Source: Caulobacter sp. HMWF025
GTDB taxonomy: Bacteria > Pseudomonadota > Alphaproteobacteria > Caulobacterales > Caulobacteraceae
Assembly: GCF_003060965.1 (NCBI RefSeq)
Contig: NZ_QAII01000002.1
Span: 13,279 to 64,947, forward strand
DNA: 51,669 nt
Direction: 5' to 3'
Part shown: positions 8,648 to 16,059 of the stretch, one piece after another
Layout: every line of letters starts with the position of its first letter
Numbering within the stretch: the stretch's first letter is position 1
Position numbers and translations under genes: made by a program
The notes under the pieces: model-generated
What the model saw: only the letters and a program-made list of their open reading frames with translations
The model's database searches: none
Told to the model about the DNA's origin: nothing

Positions 8648-9088
8648 ATGGTTCGCACTGCCGCCCTGACTGTTCTCCTTGCGCTGCTGGCCGCCTGCGG
8701 CCCCGGGCCGATGGGGGCCTCCGAGGAGGCCCCGCCCCCCGCAGATGCCCCCGATGCCCTGGCCGAGACCTATGCGGGGGATTTCGATGTCGTCGGGACC
8801 GAGCCGTTCTGGTCGGTGAAGATCCGCGCCTCAGGCCTGGTCTTGACCCGCCCTGACCAGCCCGAGCGCCGGCAGTCCAATCCGGGTGTGCGGCTGGATG
8901 GTGTTCAGGGGATCTGGGACTCGAGCGCCGGAGAGGCCCGTCTGGTGGTCCGCCTGACCCCCGGGGCCTGTGGCGACGGCATGTCTGACCGGGTCTATCG
9001 CTATTTTGCCGAGGTCTGGATCGACGGCGAAACCCGCAGGGGCTGCGCCGACCGGCCCGATGCGCTGCAGTCTCAACCCCGTCCCTGA
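8648..9088 (+). CDS. Lipoprotein of the COG3650/YajI-like type
   Basis: 146 residues from the ATG at 8648; the open frame continues upstream but overlaps the divergent methyltransferase. The first 20 residues are a lipoprotein signal (MVRTAALTVLLALLAAC) with lipobox LAAC. The mature part contains VVGTEPFWSVKIRASGL, the hallmark of a small family of uncharacterised envelope lipoproteins, and two further cysteines (ACGDG, GCADR). Function unknown. It shares a 46-bp intergenic region with the methyltransferase. Confidence 0.85.
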   Translation: MVRTAALTVLLALLAACGPGPMGASEEAPPPADAPDALAETYAGDFDVVGTEPFWSVKIRASGLVLTRPDQPERRQSNPGVRLDGVQGIWDSSAGEARLVVRLTPGACGDGMSDRVYRYFAEVWIDGETRRGCADRPDALQSQPRP

Positions 9089-9090
9089 TC

Positions 9091-9519
9091 TCAGGGCAGG
9101 GGGCGTGACTTGCGATCGTCGTCTATGGCGACGAAGGTAAAGACGCCCTCGGTGACCTTGCTGGCCTGCTCGCCGTCGCGCCGCCGGCGCCATGCCTCGA
9201 CCTGAACCTTCAGGGATGTCCGGCCGGTATGGACGACGCGGGCAAAAAGGCTGACCTCGTCACCGACAAAGACCGGGCTGATGAAGGTCATGCCGTCGAT
9301 AGCCACGGTCGCGCAGCGTCCGGCCGCGCGATGGAAGGCGATCGAGGCCGCCGCCAGGTCCATCTGCGACAGCAGCCAGCCGCCGAAAATGTCGCCTTCG
9401 GGATTGGTATCCGAAGGCATGGCTATGGCGCGCAGAACCGGGGCCTCATGGGGCCATTCGGCTGCGGCCCAGGCCTCGGCCAGGCTGGCGGCGCGGGTCG
9501 AGCCCGTCGCGTCGGTCAT
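9091..9519 (-). CDS. Acyl-CoA thioesterase, hotdog fold (YciA-like)
   Basis: 142 residues. The core IAMPSDTNPEGDIFGGWLLSQ matches the YciA/acyl-CoA hydrolase motif with its catalytic Asp and the FGG turn, followed by VAIDGMTFISPVFVGDEVS and a run of strands ending in FTFVAID. Family members hydrolyse acyl-CoAs to free acid and CoA; chain-length preference cannot be told. Its stop lies 2 bp from the stop of the convergent lipoprotein gene. The zinc-finger gene ends 3 bp upstream of its start, so those two are probably one transcript. Confidence 0.9.
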   Translation of the reverse strand: MTDATGSTRAASLAEAWAAAEWPHEAPVLRAIAMPSDTNPEGDIFGGWLLSQMDLAAASIAFHRAAGRCATVAIDGMTFISPVFVGDEVSLFARVVHTGRTSLKVQVEAWRRRRDGEQASKVTEGVFTFVAIDDDRKSRPLP

Positions 9520-9522
9520 GAC

Positions 9523-9819
9523 CTAGTGGCCGCCGGAGCCTTCATAGACGCCGGGTGCGAGATGCTCGTCTTCGTCATGGCCCGCCGCGGTCGCGGCGAC
9601 GAAGCGGCGGTCGCAATAGGGGCAGTCGACGAAGCCGGCCGCGCCCAGTTCCAGCCAGACGCGGGGATGGCCCAGCGCGCCGCCGACGCCGTCGCAGGCG
9701 ATCCGGTGCGAGCGGACCATGATCGTCTCCGGGGCCGGACCCGCAGCGGCGGCGGCGGTCGCGGTGACGTCCATGGCGGTGGGTGCCGTGGCAGTCGTGG
9801 TCTTGGCCTTGCGCGCCAT
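9523..9819 (-). CDS. CHCC-type zinc-finger domain protein
   Basis: 98 residues. After a low-complexity Ala/Thr-rich N-terminus comes a CHCC zinc-finger: Cys42, Gly-His51-Pro, then CPYC (Cys66, Cys69) and RRF. This domain is shared with the NDUFS6 subunit of respiratory complex I; alphaproteobacterial copies are short stand-alone proteins. A role in complex I or in metal-dependent assembly is an inference from the family. The ATG at 9819 could be too far upstream, because residues 1-33 are not conserved-looking; an internal ATG at residue 34 is possible. Confidence 0.85.
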   Translation of the reverse strand: MARKAKTTTATAPTAMDVTATAAAAAGPAPETIMVRSHRIACDGVGGALGHPRVWLELGAAGFVDCPYCDRRFVAATAAGHDEDEHLAPGVYEGSGGH

Positions 9820-9962
9820 GTGCGAAAAATCCCTGAAGTCTGGACGCGGCCTTGGCGTGGCGGCGATGCAGGCATACCTATGCGACCTGTCGCGCCGGCG
9901 TCAATTCAAGCTGCGTGCGTTCCCTGCCGTATCGTCCCGTTCGGGACCTGTCTGGACGTTCC

Positions 9963-10925
9963 ATGGACCTGCCCGCCTACGCCATCGAAGCTGAAGGCCT
10001 GTTCAAGACCTACGCCGCGACCAAGACCTCGCCGGAGAAGCGCGCCCTGAACGGGATCGATCTCAAGGTGCCCCGGGGCTCGATCTTCGGCCTGCTGGGG
10101 CCCAACGGGGCGGGCAAGTCGACCTTCATCAACATCCTGGCCGGGCTGACCCGCAAGACCAGCGGTACGGTGAGGATCTGGGGGCGCGACATTGACCAGC
10201 GTCCGCGCGATGCCCGGGCGGCCATCGGCGTGGTGCCGCAGGAACTGGCCACTGACGTCTTCTTCACGCCGCGCGAATCGCTGGACGTCCAGGCCGGCAT
10301 GTACGGCGTGCCGAGGGGCGAGCGCCGCACCGACGAGCTGCTGAATGCGCTGGGCCTGTCCGACAAGGCCAATGCCTATGTCCGTCAGCTGTCCGGCGGC
10401 ATGAAGCGGCGCCTGATGGTCGCCAAGGCCATGGTCCACCAGCCGCCGGTCCTGATCCTCGACGAGCCTACGGCCGGGGTCGATGTCGAGCTGCGCCGGC
10501 AGCTCTGGGAATATGTGAAGGGCCTGCACGCGCAGGGCGTGACCATCGTCCTGACGACCCACTATCTGGAAGAGGCCCAGGAGCTCTGCGACCAGATCGC
10601 CATCGTCAACCGCGGCGAGGTGGTGGCCTGCGAGCCGACCGCCAAGCTGCTCGGCCGGATGGACAGCCGCAATGTGGTGGTGACGCCCGAGCGGCCGGTC
10701 GAGGTGGCTCCGGTCCTGGCGGGTTTCGAGACCAGGATCCGGCCCGGCGGGGCCTTTGCCGTCTCGTACCGCACCGGCCAGTCCAGCGTGGAGCAGGTGC
10801 TGGCCGCCGTGCGCGCGACCGGGCTGAGCATCAAGGACATCGCCACTGAAGATCCCGACCTTGAGGACGTGTTCGTGGCCCTGACCTATGGCGACCCGAA
10901 CGCCGCTGATCCGACCAAGGACTAG
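9963..10925 (+). CDS. ABC transporter ATP-binding protein (ABC-2 export type)
   Basis: 320 residues from the ATG at 9963. It has Walker A GPNGAGKS (46-53), a Q-loop in VVPQEL, signature LSGGMKRRL, Walker B LILDEPTAGVD, and the switch His in TTHYLEEA. The sequence belongs to the CcmA/NodI/DrrA-like export ATPases that pair with an ABC-2 membrane protein. No permease gene flanks it: the next gene is an NCS2 symporter and the upstream genes run the other way. The C-terminal about 80 residues form a DrrA-type extension. The substrate is unknown. Confidence 0.9.
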   Translation: MDLPAYAIEAEGLFKTYAATKTSPEKRALNGIDLKVPRGSIFGLLGPNGAGKSTFINILAGLTRKTSGTVRIWGRDIDQRPRDARAAIGVVPQELATDVFFTPRESLDVQAGMYGVPRGERRTDELLNALGLSDKANAYVRQLSGGMKRRLMVAKAMVHQPPVLILDEPTAGVDVELRRQLWEYVKGLHAQGVTIVLTTHYLEEAQELCDQIAIVNRGEVVACEPTAKLLGRMDSRNVVVTPERPVEVAPVLAGFETRIRPGGAFAVSYRTGQSSVEQVLAAVRATGLSIKDIATEDPDLEDVFVALTYGDPNAADPTKD

Positions 10926-10946
10926 GCGGTTCGAAAGGCGGTTGCC

Positions 10947-10980
10947 GCAAAGCCCGGGTCCCCGTGGAGCCGGGCCTTGC
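10947..10980 (+). terminator. Hairpin after the ABC ATPase gene
   Basis: gcaaagcccgg pairs with ccgggccttgc (10 of 11 positions) around a 12-nt loop, 21 bp after the stop. No real U-tract follows, so termination is likely but not certain. Confidence 0.5.
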
Positions 10981-11031
10981 CTTAACGCCGCCGCAGCGCC
11001 CAAACTCGCCACAGTAGGTGGGGGTTTAGGT

Positions 11032-12369
11032 ATGAGTTTCCTGGAAAAGCAGTTCGGGCTGAAGGCCCAGGGCACCAGCCTGCGCACCGAGGCGCTGGCC
11101 GGGGTCACGACCTTCCTGACCATGGCCTATATCGTCATCGTCAATCCGACGATCCTGGGCGAAGCAGGTATGCCGGTGGCTGCGGTGGCCGCCGCCACCT
11201 GTCTGGCCGCCGGGATCGGCTGCATCCTGATGGGCCTGATCGCCAACTATCCCATCGCCCTCGCCCCGGGCATGGGGCTGAACGCCTACTTCACCTATAC
11301 GGTCGTGATCGGTATGGGCGTACCGTGGCAGACAGCCCTGGGCTGTGTATTCCTGTCGGGCGTCGCCTTCCTGGTCCTGACCGTTGCGGGCATCCGGCAG
11401 CTGATCGTCGGAGCCATTCCCCGCCCCCTGTTCTCGGCCGTGGCGGCCGGCGTCGGGCTGTTCATCGCCTTTATCGGCCTGAAGGAAGCCGGCGTCATCG
11501 TCGCCAACCCGGCCACCCTGGTCGGCCTCGGGGACCTGACCAAGCCCACCCCGATGCTGGCCCTGGCCGGTCTGGCGATCATCGGGGCCCTGATGGCCTG
11601 GCGGGTGAAGGGCGCGATCCTGATCGGCATCCTGGCCGTTGCCGCCCTGGGCTGGGCCATGGGCCTGTCGAAGATTGCGCCGGGCGGCTACAGCCTGGCC
11701 GAGCTCTCGGCCACAGCCTTCCAGCTCGACATCCCGGCCGCCCTGAACCTCGGGGGCGGCAAGGGCGGTGTCGCCATGGCCATGACCCTGGCCGAGATCG
11801 TCTTCGTCTTCCTGTTCGTCGACCTGTTCGACAATGTCGGGACCCTGGTCGCCGTCACCAAGAAGGCCGGGCTGGTCGAACCCGACGGCTCGATCCCGCG
11901 CCTCAACCGCATCCTGACCGCTGATTCGGTGGCCACCATCGCCGGCTCCCTGGCCGGAACCAGCACCGTGGTCAGCTATATCGAGAGCGCTTCGGGCGTC
12001 CAGGCCGGGGGGCGGACCGGCCTGACGGCGGTGATCGTCGGGCTGCTGTTCCTGCTGACCCTGTTCTTCGCGCCGCTGGTTCAGGCGATCCCGGCCGCAG
12101 CGACCGCGCCGGCCCTGATCCTGGTCGGGGCCATGATGATCGGAGCGCTTAAGGAGGTCGACTGGGAGGACCCCGGTGTGGCCATTCCGGCCTTCCTGAC
12201 GGTGATCACCATCCCGCTGACCTTCTCGATCGCCAACGGCCTGGCCTTCGGCATTACCAGCTATGCGGTGCTGAAACTGGTCCGCGGCCAGGCCCGGACC
12301 AGCGACTGGCTGCTCTACGTCCTGGCCGTCCTGTTTATCGCCCGGTTCGTTTATATGGGCGGAGAATGA
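11032..12369 (+). CDS. NCS2 (AzgA-type) purine permease
   Basis: 445 residues from the ATG at 11032, which starts the family-typical N-terminus ([10 protein letters not shown], then [18 protein letters not shown]). About 12 hydrophobic segments are visible. Signatures of the adenine/guanine/hypoxanthine proton symporters are [29 protein letters not shown] and [20 protein letters not shown]. It should import purine bases across the inner membrane. It stands alone; no purine genes are adjacent. Confidence 0.92.
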   Translation: MSFLEKQFGLKAQGTSLRTEALAGVTTFLTMAYIVIVNPTILGEAGMPVAAVAAATCLAAGIGCILMGLIANYPIALAPGMGLNAYFTYTVVIGMGVPWQTALGCVFLSGVAFLVLTVAGIRQLIVGAIPRPLFSAVAAGVGLFIAFIGLKEAGVIVANPATLVGLGDLTKPTPMLALAGLAIIGALMAWRVKGAILIGILAVAALGWAMGLSKIAPGGYSLAELSATAFQLDIPAALNLGGGKGGVAMAMTLAEIVFVFLFVDLFDNVGTLVAVTKKAGLVEPDGSIPRLNRILTADSVATIAGSLAGTSTVVSYIESASGVQAGGRTGLTAVIVGLLFLLTLFFAPLVQAIPAAATAPALILVGAMMIGALKEVDWEDPGVAIPAFLTVITIPLTFSIANGLAFGITSYAVLKLVRGQARTSDWLLYVLAVLFIARFVYMGGE

Positions 12370-12439
12370 GATCAGGCGCATAAGCGCGTTTGCGCCCGCT
12401 GCGGGTTTCGGCTAATAGGCCGTTCCCCGCAAGGTGGAA

Positions 12440-12516
12440 GCACCCGTAGCTCAGCTGGATAGAGCGTTGCCCTCCGAAGGCAAAGGTCACACGTTCGAAT
12501 CGTGTCGGGTGCGCCA
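12440..12516 (+). tRNA. tRNA-Arg(CCG)
   Basis: 77 nt with an encoded CCA end. The acceptor stem is GCACCCG/CGGGTGC with G discriminator, the D-arm GCTCAGCTGGATAGAGC, the anticodon stem TTGCC/GGCAA around CTCCGAA (anticodon CCG, reads CGG), and the T-arm ACACGTTCGAATCGTGT. Confidence 0.96.
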
Positions 12517-12597
12517 GCCGGCTTGAAGCCGCAAACTCCCAAACCGATCGCTTCCGTCCGTTCTGCCCGTCGGGCAGCACCAGTCAGGATCAGCAAG

Positions 12598-13254
12598 GTG
12601 TCGAGACCCAGGGGCTCCCGAGACGCAGATCATGAGGCCAAGCGGCGCGACCTGCTGGGCCGCATGGCGACGCGTCTGATGAGCCGCACGGTAGCAAGGC
12701 CCAGTCTCAGGGACCTCGCGGCGGCGGCCGAGGTGTCAGTGCCGACCCTGCGGCACTATTTCGGGTCGCGTCAGGCCGTGGTCGATGCCGTCATGGCCGA
12801 GTGCCTTCGGCGTGGCCGCGAGGGTCTGGAAGCCCTGCGCCACAGCGACCTGCCATTTGCCGACTCGATACGCCTCTACGCCGACTCGCTGGTTCGGGCC
12901 CTGCAGGCTCCCCGGGACGTGGTGCTTGGCGATGTTTTCGCCGTCAGCCTCGCCGAGGGGGTCATGGATCCGGATGTCGGTATCTCGGCGCTCAATCACA
13001 TCATCGAGCCGACCCTGCAGGTGCTCGAAGCGCGGCTGCAAGTCCATGTCCAACGCGGCGAGATGATCCCGGTCGATGTCCGCGCGGCCGGTCTGATGCT
13101 GCTGTCGCCGCTCCTGCTGGCCTCCCTGCACCAGAACCAGCTGCAGGGCAGTCATGTACGGCCCCTGGCGCTCGAGGCCCTGGCGGCTGCGGTCAGCGAC
13201 GGCTTCGTCAGGGCCTATGGCCGGGGCGGGCCGGGGCCGGTGGCTTCGGCCTGA
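12598..13254 (+). CDS. TetR-family transcriptional regulator
   Basis: 218 residues from a GTG at 12598 with AGGA upstream; the frame is open further back but runs into tRNA-Arg. The N-terminal helix-turn-helix is RPSLRDLAAAAEVSVPTLRHYFGSRQAVVDA (TetR signature with the HYF motif), then an all-helical ligand domain ending near LAAAVSDGF. It precedes a four-gene redox operon on the same strand and an AT-rich palindrome lies between them, so it probably controls that operon. The ligand is unknown. Confidence 0.87.
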   Translation: MSRPRGSRDADHEAKRRDLLGRMATRLMSRTVARPSLRDLAAAAEVSVPTLRHYFGSRQAVVDAVMAECLRRGREGLEALRHSDLPFADSIRLYADSLVRALQAPRDVVLGDVFAVSLAEGVMDPDVGISALNHIIEPTLQVLEARLQVHVQRGEMIPVDVRAAGLMLLSPLLLASLHQNQLQGSHVRPLALEALAAAVSDGFVRAYGRGGPGPVASA

Positions 13255-13268
13255 AAAGTCTCCGCTTT

Positions 13269-13292
13269 TCTATATTTCACATGAGATATAGA
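13269..13292. promoter_or_regulatory. AT-rich palindrome, candidate TetR operator
   Basis: TCTATAT, 10-bp spacer, ATATAGA: a perfect inverted repeat in a GC-rich setting, 15 bp after the tetR stop and about 100 bp before the DCC-family gene. Position and composition fit a promoter/operator for the operon downstream. Confidence 0.45.
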
Positions 13293-13392
13293 ACGTCGCT
13301 TCAACCCGTTTGGTCCGGAAGGTAGCAGGCTTGGCGAGGCAGATACCAGCACGGACGGCCAGAACGGACGGCCATTGCGCCCTGAGGGCGGC

Positions 13393-13785
13393 ATGACCGG
13401 TGGGCCCCAGACATCCGGCCCCGCGGTCACCGTCTGGTTCGACGGCGACTGCCCGCTCTGCCGCAGCGAGATCGCCCTGATCCGCCGCCTTGACCGGCGC
13501 GGGGCCATTGATTTCGTCGATCTGACGGCGGGCGGCTCCTGCCCGACCGACCGCGCGGCGCTTCTGGAGCGCTTTCATGCCCGCGAGGCCGGGGCCGAGT
13601 CCCTGATCTCCGGCGCTGCAGCCTTTGCCGCCATGTGGCGGGCCATCCCCGTGCTCCGGCCCTTTGGTCAACTGGCCCGAATCCCGCCGGTGCTGTGGCT
13701 GCTCGAGCGGACCTATCGCGGCTTTCTGCGCTTTCGGCCCCGGCTGCAGGCGCTGGTTCGCAGCCGGTCAAGGGAATCCCGATGA
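13393..13785 (+). CDS. DCC-family (DUF393) thiol-disulfide oxidoreductase-like protein
   Basis: 130 residues; the ATG at 13393 has GAGGGC 8 bp upstream, while the TTG at 13375 has no ribosome-binding site. The N-terminal motif WFDGDCPLCRSEI gives the family its name (Asp-Cys-x-x-Cys), with a thioredoxin-like CxxC pair. The rest (FAAMWRAIPVLRPFG, then a basic tail) is standard for DUF393. The biochemical role is unproven. Its stop overlaps the next start (ATGA), so it is translationally coupled to DUF3429. Confidence 0.9.
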   Translation: MTGGPQTSGPAVTVWFDGDCPLCRSEIALIRRLDRRGAIDFVDLTAGGSCPTDRAALLERFHAREAGAESLISGAAAFAAMWRAIPVLRPFGQLARIPPVLWLLERTYRGFLRFRPRLQALVRSRSRESR

Positions 13786-14234
13786 CGCCCAGGCCGGACG
13801 CTCCGACCCATCCGCCCTTGCCGGTGGGCCTCTATGGGGCCCTGGGCCTGCTGCCGTTCATGGCCCCGCCAGTGATCGGTGCCCTGGTGCCGGCAACGGC
13901 CGATCTGATGGCCCTGGCCCTGGGGGCCTATGCCGCGCTGATCCTGTCGTTTCTGGGCGGCGCACGCTGGGCGTTCACCGTGGCCGGAGGACCCGTCAAC
14001 AGCCGCACGATCGGTTTGGCCATGCTGCCCACCCTGGCGGGCTGGGGTCTGGTTCTGTTGCCTGAGGGGCTGAGGGCCGAGCGCCTGGCGAGCCTTGCCC
14101 TGGCCCTGGCCATTCACGGCGTCTGGGACCTGCGATCCCCTGGTCTGCCGGGCTGGTATTCGGCCCTACGACTGCCCCTGTCGGTGATGGCCTGCCTGTC
14201 GCTGCTGGCCGGCGCGGTCCTGCTGCGTGGATAG
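13782..14234 (+). CDS. DUF3429 integral membrane protein
   Basis: 150 residues with four to five hydrophobic segments. The family pattern is LYGALGLLPFMAPP near the N-terminus and ILSFLGGARWAF in the middle, with GVWDLRSPGLPGWYSALRLPLS near the end. Function unknown. The ATG overlaps the DCC gene's stop and the SDR gene begins within a few bases of its end, so it lies in the middle of a tight operon. Confidence 0.9.
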   Translation: MTPRPDAPTHPPLPVGLYGALGLLPFMAPPVIGALVPATADLMALALGAYAALILSFLGGARWAFTVAGGPVNSRTIGLAMLPTLAGWGLVLLPEGLRAERLASLALALAIHGVWDLRSPGLPGWYSALRLPLSVMACLSLLAGAVLLRG

Positions 14235-14241
14235 CGGCACC

Positions 14242-14967
14242 ATGACCGGACCGGCGGTGGTCGTCGGCGGTTCGGGCGGGATCGGCTGGGCCCTGGTCGA
14301 GACCCTGCTGGCCGAGGGCAAGCACGCGCCGGTCTTTGTCCTGTCCCGGCAGCGCCCGGCCAACTGGCGCGACGATCCCCGGCTGGTCTGGCTGGCGGTC
14401 GATCTTCTCGACGAGGCGTCGCTGGCGACCGCGGCCGGGGAAATCCGGGCCTCGGGAGAGCCGAGCCTGATCCTGGTGGCGACCGGCGTCCTGCAGACCG
14501 GCGATCTGGTTCCCGAGAAGTCCATGCGGGCGCTGGACCTGGACCGGCTGACCCGGATCTTCCAGATCAATGCGGTTGGTCCGGCCCTGGTGGCCAAGCA
14601 CCTGCTGCCCCTGACGCCGCGCGACCGGCGGAGTGTCCTTGCGGTGCTGTCGGCGCGGGTTGGCAGTATCGGCGACAACCAGCTGGGCGGCTGGTACGGC
14701 TACCGGGCCTCGAAGGCGGCGCTGAACATGCTGCTCCGCACCTTGGCCATCGAGCACCGTCGCACGCGGCCCATGGGCCTGTGCGTCGCCCTGCATCCGG
14801 GAACGGTTGAAACGACGCTCAGTGCGCCGTTTCCGACCACGGCACCCGGCAAGGTCCGATTGACCCCCGGCCGCAGCGCTCGGGCCCTGCTGGGTGTTCT
14901 GGGCAAGCTCGGACCGGAGGCCAATGGCGGCTTCTATGCCTGGGACGGCCAACCCATAGCCTGGTGA
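14242..14967 (+). CDS. Short-chain dehydrogenase/reductase (C-factor-like)
   Basis: 241 residues from the ATG at 14242; a GTG at 14227 overlapping the previous stop is an alternative. The cofactor motif is VVVGGSGGIGWALVE, the catalytic pair is YGYRASK (about Y154, K158), with LSARVGS supplying the serine and FQINAVGPAL the active-site Asn. The overall pattern resembles CsgA/C-factor SDRs, which often sit with a flavin amine-oxidase-like gene, as here. It uses NAD(P); the substrate is unknown. The next gene starts 5 bp after its stop. Confidence 0.9.
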   Translation: MTGPAVVVGGSGGIGWALVETLLAEGKHAPVFVLSRQRPANWRDDPRLVWLAVDLLDEASLATAAGEIRASGEPSLILVATGVLQTGDLVPEKSMRALDLDRLTRIFQINAVGPALVAKHLLPLTPRDRRSVLAVLSARVGSIGDNQLGGWYGYRASKAALNMLLRTLAIEHRRTRPMGLCVALHPGTVETTLSAPFPTTAPGKVRLTPGRSARALLGVLGKLGPEANGGFYAWDGQPIAW

Positions 14968-14972
14968 CCTGC

Positions 14973-15917
14973 ATGAAGACCCTGAACATCGCTGTCATCG
15001 GGGCCGGCATGGCCGGCCTGACCGCTGCCATGGCGCTCAAGGAAGCCGGACACGGCGTGACGGTCTTCGACAAGGCGAGGGGGCCGGGAGGGCGGATGTC
15101 GACCCGGCGGCAGGCGACGGCGGCGGGAGATCTGGCCTTCGACCACGGTACGCCGGCCTTCACCGCCCGGGATGCGGACTTCCAGGCCCAGGTCGAGGCC
15201 TGGATCCTTGCCGGCGTGGTCGAACCCTGGCGCGCCGGCGGCGAGGGTCTCTATGTCGGGGTGCCGGGCATGAATGCGCCGCTCAAGGCGATGGCGGCCG
15301 AGCTCGACTGCCGCTGGTCGGTCGCGGTTACGGGGCTGACGCAGGATCAATCCGGATGGGGACTGGCAGGGGCGGAGGGCGATGGCCCGTTTGACGCAAT
15401 CATCCTGGCGATCCCGGCCGAACAGGCCGCCATTCTTCTCGACAGGGTTGAGACCGGTCTGGCCGAGCGGGCCCGGGCCAGTATCTCGACGCCGTGCTGG
15501 AGCCTGATGCTGGCCTTCGACGGGCCGGTGGAGACGGCCGGGGCGGTGGTCGCGGGGCAGGGCGGCGCGGCCTGGGCCGGCCGCCAGACCAGCAAGCCCG
15601 GCCGGTCAGGACCCGAGGCCTGGGTGGTCCAGGCCAGTCCCGAGTGGTCGTCGGCGCAATTGGAACTGACGCCGGACGAGGCGGCTGCGATGATGCTCGA
15701 CCAGTTCCAGGCGGCGGTCGGTTCGGCCTTGCCCGGTCTGGTGTCGGCGGTCGCGCACCGCTGGCGCTATGCCCTCGCCGGATCAACGGAGGGCCCCGCT
15801 GCGGTCTGGGTTCCTGAGTTGGCGCTCGGGGTCTGCGGGGACTGGCTGGGCGGGGCGTCGGTCGAAGGGGCCTGGCGATCGGGCCTGGCCGTGTCAGAGT
15901 TGCTCAGCGCGTCCTGA
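14973..15917 (+). CDS. Renalase-like FAD/NAD(P)-dependent oxidoreductase
   Basis: 314 residues. The N-terminal dinucleotide fold is IAVIGAGMAGLTAAMALKEAG followed by VTVFDKARGPGGRMSTRR, the GGRM(S/A)(S/T)R signature of amine-oxidase/renalase-like flavoproteins, and FDHGTPAF. The C-terminal FAD contact is GVCGDWLGGASVEGAWRSGL. Eukaryotic and bacterial renalases oxidise isomeric dihydronicotinamides; a similar repair role is possible but not shown. It is the last gene of the tetR-linked operon. Confidence 0.88.
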   Translation: MKTLNIAVIGAGMAGLTAAMALKEAGHGVTVFDKARGPGGRMSTRRQATAAGDLAFDHGTPAFTARDADFQAQVEAWILAGVVEPWRAGGEGLYVGVPGMNAPLKAMAAELDCRWSVAVTGLTQDQSGWGLAGAEGDGPFDAIILAIPAEQAAILLDRVETGLAERARASISTPCWSLMLAFDGPVETAGAVVAGQGGAAWAGRQTSKPGRSGPEAWVVQASPEWSSAQLELTPDEAAAMMLDQFQAAVGSALPGLVSAVAHRWRYALAGSTEGPAAVWVPELALGVCGDWLGGASVEGAWRSGLAVSELLSAS

Positions 15918-15968
15918 TCGCGGGCCGCAAGCGCGGTCGTGTGATCAACCGGCGCGTCAAATTGCCCC

Positions 15969-16009
15969 TTAACTTCCCGCGAGATTCAATCCACCGTCGC
16001 GGGTGTTAA
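15969..16009. promoter_or_regulatory. Inverted repeat upstream of the radical SAM-glycosyltransferase gene
   Basis: TTAAC-tt-CCCGCGA, 14-bp spacer, TCGCGGG-t-GTTAA: nested inverted repeats ending 50 bp before the ATG at 16060. The right edge reads TTAACCA, which resembles a CtrA half-site in Caulobacter. It may be an operator, or a hairpin ending the upstream operon (stop at 15917). Confidence 0.4.
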
Positions 16010-16059
16010 CCAAGAGCGCGCCTCGGTGAGCGTGTCGTGGTTCGACGGGGAGACGGGTA

